Source of the DNA: Phenylobacterium sp.
GTDB taxonomy: Bacteria; Pseudomonadota; Alphaproteobacteria; Caulobacterales; Caulobacteraceae
Direction: 5' to 3'
DNA length: 64,000 nt
Assembly (NCBI RefSeq): GCF_030697925.1
Contig: NZ_JAUYOJ010000215.1
Coordinates: 26,918-90,917, forward strand
The position numbers and the translations under genes were made by a program. Below are positions 20,217 to 29,272 of the stretch, one piece after another. Below the pieces are notes generated by a model that searched no databases, was not told where the DNA came from, and worked only from the letters and a program-made list of their open reading frames with translations. The number at the start of each line of letters is the position of its first letter. Position 1 is the stretch's first letter.

Positions 20217-22445
20217 GTGGCGGCTGCGAACATGGATGTAGTGGGCTACGTCGACCGATGGAGCGGCGCGAGCGGCGACCGGTTTCACTTCCACGTAAGC
20301 GCTGAGCGGCCGACCTACCGCGCCGAACTCGTGCGGTTGAGACACGGGGACAGCCATCCGGACGGACCCGGCTTCCTTGCGGAACGCGTCCCCTCCAGTT
20401 TCGACGGCGAGCACCAGGGCGTAGTCCAACCCCTCCCCACCGGATCCCATGTGCGCATCGACAACCTGCCCGCGATGGAGGCCATAACGCTTTCCGCCTG
20501 GGTGTGGCCCACGACCCCGGGAGGGGACGGGCAGTGCATCTTCGCGCTTGGCGATCCGGCGGGAGAGTCCGCGCTGAGCGTCGCCTTCGAGGACGGTCAA
20601 CTGACACTGGAGGCCTCGACCCCGGCCGGCCATATCCGGGTCACGGTCCCCGGCGCCGTCGAGCCGCGGCAATGGCTGTTCGTCGCGGCGACCGTGGACC
20701 ACGGCGGGGTCAGGCTCTATCGCCACGCCGGGGCGTTCGCTCCGGGCGTGGCGGCGACGGTCACGTCGAAGGACAGTCTGTCCGGCTGGGTTCCCGGCCC
20801 CGGTCGCCGCCTCGTCCTGGCGCGGCGACGGGTCGGCCCTGCAAACGGACCATGCGGATTCAACGGCAAGCTCTCGGCGCCTCTCGTCTTCGATCGCGCC
20901 TTGTCCGACGTCGAACTGGACCGGCTGGCGGCCGACGACAGGGCGATCTCCGACTCGGCCCTTGGCCGCTGGGACTTCGCCGCCGAGTGCGGCGGGGTCG
21001 GGGTCCCGGACCGCTCGGGCAACGGTCTCCATGGCGTAGCCGTGAACCGTCCCACCCGCCTGGTCACGGGCCACCGGTTCTCGGGCCGCACCACCCAGCC
21101 CGCGGAGGCGCCCGAGGAATACAACGCCGCACACTTCCACGACGACGATCTCTCGGATGCCGATTGGGATCCTTCGTTCGCGTTTATCGTGCCGCCCGAG
21201 CTCGAGAGCGGCGTCTATGCCGCGCGTCTGACCGCGGGCGACAAGTCCGACTATGTGCCGTTCGTCGTCCGGGGCCGGCCCGACCGTCCTCGCGCCAGGG
21301 TGGCCGTGCTGATCCCGACGGTCAGCTACATGTGCTACGCGAATTCGGCGCTCGACCCTTCGGTGCTTCCGCCCGATCTAACGCCGCTGCAGGACACCAC
21401 CTCCTGCCCCGACGAACGCGCCTATGTGCGCCGGCACGGCCTGAAGAGCCTGTACGACAAGCACTCTGACGGTAGCGGGGTCTGCATGGCGACCATGCTG
21501 CGCCCCATGCCGGTGAACGCGCGGCCGAACGGCCGGAGTATGCTCAACGGCTCGGCCCACCAGCTCGGCGCGGACCTGTCGATCCTGCATTTCCTCGACG
21601 CGAGCGGAATCACCTACGAGGTCCTGACCGACCACGATCTACACCAAGAGGGGGCCGCAGCGCTTTCCCCCTTCAGTGTCGTGCTCTCCGGCACCCACGC
21701 CGAGTACTGGACCGGCTCCATGCTCGATGGCCTCGAGGCCTATCAGCAGGCCGGGGGGCGGTTCGTTTATCTATCGGGCAACGGGCTCTACTGGGTCACG
21801 GCCCTCAGCGAGGACGGCGCGCTGGCCGAGATGCGCCGTCACCACGGGACCCGCTCGTGGACGGCCGAACCCGGCGAGGCCCACCTCAGCCTGACCGGCG
21901 AACTGGGAGGCCTCTGGCGTCATCGGGGAAGGGCTCCCCAGCGCTATGTCGGCGTGGGGTTTGCCGCGCAGGGCTTTGGCGCGGGATCCCCCTATCGCCG
22001 CACGCCGGCGAGCCGTGACCCCAGAGCGGCTTTCATCTTTGCCGGCGTCACGAACGAAGTGATCGGCGATTTCCCGGTGCTGGTGGCCGCCCATGGGGCC
22101 GCCGGTTACGAGGTGGACCGCGCCGATGTCGACCTGGGTACGCCGCCGCACGCCCTCGTCGTGGCCTCCGCAACCGGCCTGGACGACAGCTACCAAAACG
22201 CCATCGAGGACACCGAGGGAATGACCCCCTACCACGGGGGCACGAACTGCCCCCGCGTCCGGGCCGACATGGTCTTCTACGAAACGCCGCGCGACGGAGC
22301 GGTCTTCTCGGTCGGCTCGATCGCCTGGTGCTCCGGGCTTTCGTACAAGGGTTACGATAACGACGTCGCCCGCATCACCGAGAACGTCGTGCGCGCCTTT
22401 GCGACACCCGGTCCACTGCCGGGGGTGGTCAGGCCAGCCCCATGA
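20217..22445 (+). CDS. LamG-like domain plus N,N-dimethylformamidase beta (large) subunit-like protein
   Basis: N-terminal LamG-like segment (ITLSAWVWPTTPGGDGQCIFALGD); C-terminal DMFase-like core (VLIPTVSYMCYANSAL, VVLSGTHAEYWTGSMLDGLEAYQQAGGRFVYLSGNGLYW, GAVFSVGSIAWCSGL). Confidence 0.8.
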   Translation: MAAANMDVVGYVDRWSGASGDRFHFHVSAERPTYRAELVRLRHGDSHPDGPGFLAERVPSSFDGEHQGVVQPLPTGSHVRIDNLPAMEAITLSAWVWPTTPGGDGQCIFALGDPAGESALSVAFEDGQLTLEASTPAGHIRVTVPGAVEPRQWLFVAATVDHGGVRLYRHAGAFAPGVAATVTSKDSLSGWVPGPGRRLVLARRRVGPANGPCGFNGKLSAPLVFDRALSDVELDRLAADDRAISDSALGRWDFAAECGGVGVPDRSGNGLHGVAVNRPTRLVTGHRFSGRTTQPAEAPEEYNAAHFHDDDLSDADWDPSFAFIVPPELESGVYAARLTAGDKSDYVPFVVRGRPDRPRARVAVLIPTVSYMCYANSALDPSVLPPDLTPLQDTTSCPDERAYVRRHGLKSLYDKHSDGSGVCMATMLRPMPVNARPNGRSMLNGSAHQLGADLSILHFLDASGITYEVLTDHDLHQEGAAALSPFSVVLSGTHAEYWTGSMLDGLEAYQQAGGRFVYLSGNGLYWVTALSEDGALAEMRRHHGTRSWTAEPGEAHLSLTGELGGLWRHRGRAPQRYVGVGFAAQGFGAGSPYRRTPASRDPRAAFIFAGVTNEVIGDFPVLVAAHGAAGYEVDRADVDLGTPPHALVVASATGLDDSYQNAIEDTEGMTPYHGGTNCPRVRADMVFYETPRDGAVFSVGSIAWCSGLSYKGYDNDVARITENVVRAFATPGPLPGVVRPAP

Positions 22446-23226
22446 GCGCGCCGTTCTCCGGGAGGATCGTACCGCCATCCACGACGAGTAGCTGGCCCGT
22501 GACGTAGCTCGCCGCGTCGCTGGCCAGGAACAGCATGGCGTCGGCTATCTCCTCTGGCCGGCCCATCCGTTGCAGCGGGATGTGCCGCTCGATGTCCGCG
22601 ACGAACTCGGCCGACATGGCGTGCTTGTCCATCGCCTCGGTCCGGATGATCCCGGGCTCGACGCCGTTGACGGTGATCCCGTCCGGCCCAAGCTCCAGCG
22701 CGGCGGCGCGAATGAAGCCGTTGATAGCGGCCTTCGACGCGGCATAGGCGGCGCACCCCGGATAGGCCCTCTGGGCCGTTACCGACGAGGTGAAAAGGAG
22801 ACGGCCGCGCCCCAGGGCCCGCATTCCCGGCGCGGCGGCCTTGGCGAGCCAGATCCCCGCCTTGAGGTTCACGGCGATGGCGCGGTCGAGGTCGGCCTCC
22901 TGGATGTCGCCGATCCGGGACACGGGGATGTGCGCGGCGTTGTGGACAACGCTCTCCAACCTGCCGGAGATGGCGGTCGCCGCCGTCACGAGACGCGCGA
23001 TCTCAGCCTCCCCGTCAAGCTCGGTCACCATCAGCGAGGCCTGGCCACCCTCCTCCTGGATCAGGGCGACCACCTCCTCGCCATGGCTGGGCGTACGAGT
23101 CGCCAACACGACATGAGCCCCGCTCCGGGCAAACGCCAGGGCGATCGCGCGACCTATTCCGCGCCCGGATCCCGTGATCAGGCTTGTCTGCCCAGATAGG
23201 TCGGCCCGCAGCCCAAAACCGCTCAT
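22429..23226 (-). CDS. SDR-family oxidoreductase
   Basis: TSLITGSGRGIGRAIALAFARSGAHVVLATR; YAASKAAINGFIRAAALELG; SYVTGQLLVVDGG. Confidence 0.93.
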   Translation of the reverse strand: MSGFGLRADLSGQTSLITGSGRGIGRAIALAFARSGAHVVLATRTPSHGEEVVALIQEEGGQASLMVTELDGEAEIARLVTAATAISGRLESVVHNAAHIPVSRIGDIQEADLDRAIAVNLKAGIWLAKAAAPGMRALGRGRLLFTSSVTAQRAYPGCAAYAASKAAINGFIRAAALELGPDGITVNGVEPGIIRTEAMDKHAMSAEFVADIERHIPLQRMGRPEEIADAMLFLASDAASYVTGQLLVVDGGTILPENGALMGLA

Positions 23227-23477
23227 TCGAATATCCCTGACAAACCATTCGGTGCGCTGACATCGCATTGCTCGGGCCTAGTGCTTTCGGCGCTCAGGCT
23301 GGCGCAGGTCGGCGGCGGAGCTGGTTGCGAAGCTGGCTCTACGTCCATTTCCTCCGCACGCCGGCGCAGAGACTGGGCTTGAGCCAGCAGCTCTTGCTTG
23401 TCCGAGCCGAGCGAAATCTGTTCTGCCATTTGCTCTACGTGCTCCGCTTCTCGCCTGTAATCGCGGCTTTCTTTCAC
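23223..23477 (-). CDS. small hypothetical protein
   Basis: MKESRDYRREAEHVEQMAEQISLGSDKQELLAQAQSLRRRAEEMD...; stop overlaps SDR start (ATGA). Confidence 0.55.
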   Translation of the reverse strand: MKESRDYRREAEHVEQMAEQISLGSDKQELLAQAQSLRRRAEEMDVEPASQPAPPPTCASLSAESTRPEQCDVSAPNGLSGIFE

Positions 23478-23669
23478 GGCTTTGCCTTTCCAATGCGGAC
23501 TCGGTTCAGCTCAACAGCCGGATGCTCTAGGCGACGCCGCACGGCGACGACGACCTTCGGAGTTCCAACAACGCCCTGACGGTGGGCGCCCCGGGCTTGA
23601 CCTATCCAATTTCGCGATTTAAGCAGCATATCATATCGGAATGATAGTTCCGTGTGAAATACTGTCAAA

Positions 23670-24917
23670 TTGAAAGAAATCGGCATGAGCGCGTCCAAGG
23701 GCCTTCCGAAAGCGGGCCGCCCTCTTGAGGAAATTCAGGCGGCCCTGAGCTCGGCGCTCGTCGACGATGTGCGCGCGCATTGGAACCGGGCGTTCCGGCC
23801 ACCGGCCGACGTGCAGGCGGTCGCGACCGAGGCCTACATGATGTTCATGTCCGACAACGGGCTGATGTCCCTGCGCGCCGAGTGGATGGGCCGCTTCGAG
23901 GATGAAGTGATCGAGATGTGCGTCGGGCTGTTCAACGGTCCCGCCGACGCAACCGGCACCTTCACCAGCGGCGGTTCGGAGAGCATCTACTCGGCGCTGC
24001 ACGCGATGCGGGAATGGGCCCGGGAGAAGTATCCCCACATCACCGCCCCGGAGATCGTGGCGCCCTACTCGCTGCACCCCGCCTTCTCCAAAGGCGCGCA
24101 CTACTTCGACCTTAAGCTGGTTCGCACGCCGCTTGGACCCGACCGTCGCGGGTCGGTGGAGGCGATGACCGCGGCGATCACCCCGAACACCATCGGGATG
24201 GCCGCGTCCGCGCCCTGCTGGCCCTACGGCCTGTACGACCCGATCGACGAGATCGCCGCGGTCGCCCACGAGCGCGGCCTGTGGATGCACACAGACGCCT
24301 GCGTTGGGGGCTATCTTGCGCCGTTCCTCGAGCGGCTCGGCTACGCATTCCCAACCTGGGACTTCCGGAATCCGGGCGTCATGTCGATCTCGGCCGACCT
24401 GCACAAGTTGGGCTACTGCCCGAAACCCGCGTCGACGGTGCTCTGGCGCTCGCGCGACCTGCTGCGTTACCACAACGTCCACCCATCGGATTGGCCAGGC
24501 GGCCAGTACACGATGCGCGGGTTCGCGGGCACGCGGACGGCCGGGCCGATCTTCGCCGCCTGGGCCGTGATGCGCTACCTGGGCGAAGACGGCTACGTCG
24601 AGCTTGCGCGCAAGCTGATGGCTACGCGTGAGCAGATGATGGACGGCGTGGATGCCATCCCTGGGCTCAAGGCCTGGCGCAACGACCTGCTGCCGATCGC
24701 CATCGAATCCACCGAATTCGACCTGGCGACGATCAAGGCCGCGATGACCAAGCTGGGCTGGATGCTGGTCGGCTCGGCCGAGCCGCCGCTGATCAACGTG
24801 CCCATCGACGCGGCGACCGAGCCACATCACCTGGAGGCGTTCCTCGGGGACCTCCGCAAGGTGGTCGACCTCGCCCGCGCTTCGGGCCTGAGCGACCGGG
24901 AAGCACTCAACTACTAG
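23670..24917 (+). CDS. PLP-dependent decarboxylase/lyase, sphingosine-1-phosphate lyase-like
   Basis: GTFTSGGSESIYSALHAMREWA, LWMHTDACVGGYLAPFL, PLP-lysine motif SISADLHKLGYCPKPASTVLWR; TTG at 23670 or ATG at 23685. Confidence 0.85.
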   Translation: MKEIGMSASKGLPKAGRPLEEIQAALSSALVDDVRAHWNRAFRPPADVQAVATEAYMMFMSDNGLMSLRAEWMGRFEDEVIEMCVGLFNGPADATGTFTSGGSESIYSALHAMREWAREKYPHITAPEIVAPYSLHPAFSKGAHYFDLKLVRTPLGPDRRGSVEAMTAAITPNTIGMAASAPCWPYGLYDPIDEIAAVAHERGLWMHTDACVGGYLAPFLERLGYAFPTWDFRNPGVMSISADLHKLGYCPKPASTVLWRSRDLLRYHNVHPSDWPGGQYTMRGFAGTRTAGPIFAAWAVMRYLGEDGYVELARKLMATREQMMDGVDAIPGLKAWRNDLLPIAIESTEFDLATIKAAMTKLGWMLVGSAEPPLINVPIDAATEPHHLEAFLGDLRKVVDLARASGLSDREALNY

Positions 24918-24948
24918 GCCATGTCATCCATACATAGGGGAGTGAAGC

Positions 24949-27177
24949 ATGTTGAATCGAGTCCGCAGACCGCGCCTTGACGGCGCGGACTCCATCTTGC
25001 GTTCGACGCTGCTTGGCGCGGCTTCCGCGCTGACGCTTGCTACGCAAGCCTCCGCGCAGGCCAGACCCAACGAGTCGGTCGTCATGGACGAGGTCATCGT
25101 CACCGCCCAGAAGCGGCAGCAGAATCTTCAGGACGTCGGCATCTCGATCACCTCGATCTCGGCCCAGAAAATCGAGCGGCTGGGGTTCACGACGACGGCC
25201 GACATCATAGCTCAGACGCCCAGCATGAAGATGCTGTCGTTCTCGCCGTCGCTGACGGTGTTCAACATACGTGGCGTGTCGCAGAACGACTTCTCGGATC
25301 ACTACGAGCCGCCGATCGCAGTCATCGTGGACGAGGCCTATGTGAGCGCCCAAGGCGCCGTGAACACCATGATGTTCGACGTGGACCGGGTCGAGGTGCT
25401 CCGCGGGCCCCAGGGCACGCTGTTCGGCCGTAACGCCACCGGTGGCGCGGTGCAGTACCTCAGCCGCAAGCCCGGCCCCATCGCGAGCGGCTACCTGCGC
25501 GCGACGATCGGCGATTACGACCAGCGAAACATCGAGGGCGCTGCTGGCGGCCCGCTCTCGGACAACGTCTCAGCGCGGGTGGCGTTCGGCTATGCCCACA
25601 ACGAGGGCTGGTTGGAAAACCGCATCGGACCCGACCTGAACGCCAACGACGACTACGCCGCGCGACTGTTTCTCGAATTCACGCCGAACGACGCCGTCAA
25701 CTTGCTGCTGAAGGTCCACACCAGCCACAACGACGACACCAGCGGCGGCTATTCGCACCGGGCGATATTCCCGAACGCCGATGGCCTGGGGCAGGATGTC
25801 CCGCTCAACGCCAACCCGTGGAACACCTGCAACGGCTGCGACATCCTCGGCTACCGCAACCCGTCGAACAGCCCCTGGAACCAGGCCCACGACCGAATCG
25901 GCTACCTGAAGCGCGACATCTCCGGCGCCACGCTGAAGGCGACCTTCGACCTGGGTTCGCTGACGCTCACCTCGATCAGCGACTACCTCCACCTCGAAAA
26001 GCGGTTCGGGAGCGACAGCGACGCTTCGCCCAACAGCCTGCTGCTGTACGCGACGGACCAGAACCTGGATCAGTACTCCCAGGAGCTCCGTCTGTCGGAC
26101 GATGGCGGCCGGTTCCGCTGGGTGCTCGGCGCCTATGCGCTTGAAATCGACACCAAGAACTTCCAGTCGGCGCCCCTGGCGACGCTATTCAATCCGCCCT
26201 TTGTCTCGGCCATCAACTTCCAGCTCAAAACCCATTCGCTCGCCGCGTTTGGTCAGGCTGAGTACGATCTCCGCGACGACGTCACCCTGATCGGCGGCCT
26301 GCGCTACACCCGCGACCGCAAGGAGATGGACTACAGCCTGCGCGACAGCTTTGGCGGCATGCTGGACTTCAATGATCGCCTCTTCCCCGGCCTTGCCGAC
26401 AAGACCTGGGAAAACGTGTCTGCGAAGGCCGAGATCGACTGGCGCATCCGCGACGATGTGATGGCCTATGCCAGCGTCAGTCGCGGCACCAAGGCCGGCG
26501 GCTTCTCCGCGCCGGGCTTCCTGCCGGTCAACGTCGCCACACTGGCGCACGACCAGGAGGTGCTGACCGCCTACGAGGTCGGCCTGAAGAGTGAGTTCTT
26601 TGACGGCCGGGCGCGGTTGAACGCCTCGGCGTTCCACTACGACTACAAGGACTACCAAGCCTTCTTCCTGGTCGTGCTGTCGACCACGATCGCCAATCGC
26701 GACGCCACGATCGACGGCGTCGAAATCGAACTGGCGGCCAACCCGATCCCGGGGCTCGACATCAGCGTTGGCCTCTCGCACCTCGAGGGCAAGGTGAAGG
26801 ACGTCACCCTGCCGTCTGGCCGGGTCGTCGACCGACGCATGCCGATGCTGGCCGACCTCGGCCTGAACGGCCTTGTGCGGTACAGTTGGCCGATGTTCGG
26901 CGGCCAGGTGTCCATCCAGGCGGACGCCACCTATTCCAGCCACTTCAACTTCTATGTGCTGAACCCGCCCGTCACCGAGGAACCGGCCTATACTGTCGTC
27001 AACAGCCGCCTAGCCTATGTGACCGACGACGGGCAGTGGGAGGCGGCCGTGTTCGTCAAGAACCTGTTCGACACCGAGTACCGGCAGTATTCGAACGATA
27101 TCAGCTCGCTGAGCATCGGCCTCGACGCCTACGCGCCGCCGCGATGGATCGCGGCGAGCGTCAGCTACCGCTGGTGA
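24949..27177 (+). CDS. TonB-dependent receptor
   Basis: DEVIVTAQKRQQNLQDVGISITSIS; VLRGPQGTLFGRNATGGAVQYLSRKPG; C-terminal SYRW. Confidence 0.95.
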   Translation: MLNRVRRPRLDGADSILRSTLLGAASALTLATQASAQARPNESVVMDEVIVTAQKRQQNLQDVGISITSISAQKIERLGFTTTADIIAQTPSMKMLSFSPSLTVFNIRGVSQNDFSDHYEPPIAVIVDEAYVSAQGAVNTMMFDVDRVEVLRGPQGTLFGRNATGGAVQYLSRKPGPIASGYLRATIGDYDQRNIEGAAGGPLSDNVSARVAFGYAHNEGWLENRIGPDLNANDDYAARLFLEFTPNDAVNLLLKVHTSHNDDTSGGYSHRAIFPNADGLGQDVPLNANPWNTCNGCDILGYRNPSNSPWNQAHDRIGYLKRDISGATLKATFDLGSLTLTSISDYLHLEKRFGSDSDASPNSLLLYATDQNLDQYSQELRLSDDGGRFRWVLGAYALEIDTKNFQSAPLATLFNPPFVSAINFQLKTHSLAAFGQAEYDLRDDVTLIGGLRYTRDRKEMDYSLRDSFGGMLDFNDRLFPGLADKTWENVSAKAEIDWRIRDDVMAYASVSRGTKAGGFSAPGFLPVNVATLAHDQEVLTAYEVGLKSEFFDGRARLNASAFHYDYKDYQAFFLVVLSTTIANRDATIDGVEIELAANPIPGLDISVGLSHLEGKVKDVTLPSGRVVDRRMPMLADLGLNGLVRYSWPMFGGQVSIQADATYSSHFNFYVLNPPVTEEPAYTVVNSRLAYVTDDGQWEAAVFVKNLFDTEYRQYSNDISSLSIGLDAYAPPRWIAASVSYRW

Positions 27178-27193
27178 CGGGGCCGTCTTCGCG

Positions 27194-29272
27194 ATGAGAC
27201 TGGCCTGCGACACCGGTGGGACCTTCACCGACCTGATCGTCGAGCGCGACGACGGGTCGGTGGCCATGTTCAAGGCGCCCACGACACCGGCCGACCCGAT
27301 CGAGGGAGTCATTGCGGCCATCGGCCTCGCGGCGGCGGCCGACGGTGCGGACCTCGCCGCGTTCCTGCGGCGCGTCGATACGGTCATCCACGGAACAACC
27401 CACGCCATCAACGCCATCGTCACAGGCCGGACGGCGCGCACCGCCTTCCTGACGACCGCCGGCCATCCTGACATCTTGGTGCTGCGCGAGGGCGGGCGCG
27501 CCAACGCATTCGACCACCACCTCGCCTATCCGTCGCCCTATGTGCCGAGGGCCCTAACCTTCGAGCTCCCGGAACGGATCGATCATGCGGGCCGGATCAC
27601 TACGCCGCTCGACGAAGCCCGGACGGCCGCGATCCTCGATCGCCTCGAGCAACTTGAAGTGGAAGCGATCGCCTGCTGCCTGCTGTGGTCGATCACCAAT
27701 CCCGCCCACGAACTGCGGGTGGGGGAGCTCATCGCATCAAGACTGCCAGGCGTTCCCTACACGCTATCCCACCAGCTCAACCCAAGTCTGCGAGAGTTTC
27801 GCCGGGCGATCTCGACTGCGGTCGACGCGTCGCTGAAGCCGCTGATGACGCGCTATCTCGGCTCGCTGCATGAGCGCCTGAAGACCGCGGGGTTCTCCGG
27901 CAGGCTACTTGTGCAAACGTCCCAGGGCGGCATGGTCGGCGCCGATGCGTTGGCGCGCACCCCGATCCACAGCCTGAACTCCGGCCCTTCGCTCGCGCCG
28001 GTGGCCGGCCGGGCGATCGCCGCGGTTCTGGAGGAGTCAGGCGACATCATCGTCGCCGATACCGGCGGCACGACCTACGACGTCACGCTCATCCGCGACG
28101 GTCGGATTCCAATGACCCGCGAGACTTGGATCGGCCGTCCCTATGAGGGGCTGATGACCGGCTTCCCGTCGGTGGACGTCAAAAGCGTGGGCGCGGGCGG
28201 GGGCAGCATCGCCTGGTTCGACGAAGGCGGGTTGCTGCGGGTCGGACCCAATAGCGCCGGCTCCAGGCCAGGGCCTGCCTGCTTTGGCCAGGGCGGGCTG
28301 GAGCCGACCCTAACGGATGCAGCCGTCGTACTGGGCCACGTGGATCCGGACCATTTCCTGGGAGGTGCGATTCCACTCGACGCGGCCGCCGCGCGGGCGG
28401 CGGTGGAGCGGATCGCCAAGCCCGCCGGCGTGTCCATTGAACAAATGGCCCTCGCCATCCGCCGCATGGCCACCGAGAACATGGTGCAGGCGATCCAGGA
28501 CATCACGGTCCGTCAGGGCATCGATCCGGCGGCCGCCACCTTGATCGGCGGCGGCGGCGCGGCGGGGCTGAACTCCACCCTGATCGGCCGACGCCTTGGG
28601 TGCAGGCGGGTCGTCGTGCCCTTCGTCGGCCCCTGCCTTAGCGCGGCGGGCGCCCTGCTGTCCGACATCCGCGCCTACTTCCGGGCGACCCGATTCTCGG
28701 AGACGGCTGACTTCCCCTTTGCCGTCGTAAACGCCGTCCTGGCGGCGCTCTCGGCCCAGTGCCGCGAGTTCGCCGAGGGCGCCGGCGGCGACCCCGGGAG
28801 CACGACCATCGAGTTTCATGCGGAGGCCCGCTACCCGAACCAGGTCTGGGAAATCGACGTGCCCTTCCAGACGGCCAAGTTCGTGGGCGCCGCGGACGTC
28901 GAGGCCCTGCGCCAGGCCTTCCACGCCGCCCACCGAAGCCTGTTCGGCTATGACGACCCAGGCTCGGAGGTGGAGATCGTGACCTGGTGCGCGGCGGTCA
29001 GCATCGACCTTGGACGGTCCGGCCGCGCCGTCCTGGGACAGCGCGACGTTGAACTGGCCCGCCCCTCGCACCATCGCCCCATGTGGTTCGACGACGACCC
29101 GCAGCCGGTACGGACGCCGGTTTTCAGCCTTTCGGAGATCGCGGCCCAGGGCGACCTGAGCGGGCCGTTGGTCGTGGAGACGCCGTTCACCACCATCGTG
29201 GTCGATCTGCTGGCCAGCTGCCGGCTCGACGACCGCATCGGCCTCATCATCAGCTCCGGAGGCGCACAATGA
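27194..29272 (+). CDS. hydantoinase/oxoprolinase family protein, HyuA-like
   Basis: MRLACDTGGTFTDLIVERDDGSVAMFKAPTTPADP; DTVIHGTTHAINAIV; VADTGGTTYDVTLI; SVGAGGGSIAWFD. Confidence 0.93.
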   Translation: MRLACDTGGTFTDLIVERDDGSVAMFKAPTTPADPIEGVIAAIGLAAAADGADLAAFLRRVDTVIHGTTHAINAIVTGRTARTAFLTTAGHPDILVLREGGRANAFDHHLAYPSPYVPRALTFELPERIDHAGRITTPLDEARTAAILDRLEQLEVEAIACCLLWSITNPAHELRVGELIASRLPGVPYTLSHQLNPSLREFRRAISTAVDASLKPLMTRYLGSLHERLKTAGFSGRLLVQTSQGGMVGADALARTPIHSLNSGPSLAPVAGRAIAAVLEESGDIIVADTGGTTYDVTLIRDGRIPMTRETWIGRPYEGLMTGFPSVDVKSVGAGGGSIAWFDEGGLLRVGPNSAGSRPGPACFGQGGLEPTLTDAAVVLGHVDPDHFLGGAIPLDAAAARAAVERIAKPAGVSIEQMALAIRRMATENMVQAIQDITVRQGIDPAAATLIGGGGAAGLNSTLIGRRLGCRRVVVPFVGPCLSAAGALLSDIRAYFRATRFSETADFPFAVVNAVLAALSAQCREFAEGAGGDPGSTTIEFHAEARYPNQVWEIDVPFQTAKFVGAADVEALRQAFHAAHRSLFGYDDPGSEVEIVTWCAAVSIDLGRSGRAVLGQRDVELARPSHHRPMWFDDDPQPVRTPVFSLSEIAAQGDLSGPLVVETPFTTIVVDLLASCRLDDRIGLIISSGGAQ

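Noticed and set aside
20118-21140. 340-aa minus-strand ORF
   Set aside because: Antisense to the DMFase-like gene; no domain pattern.
23631-24830. 399-aa minus-strand ORF
   Set aside because: Antisense to the PLP lyase gene with composition-driven residues.
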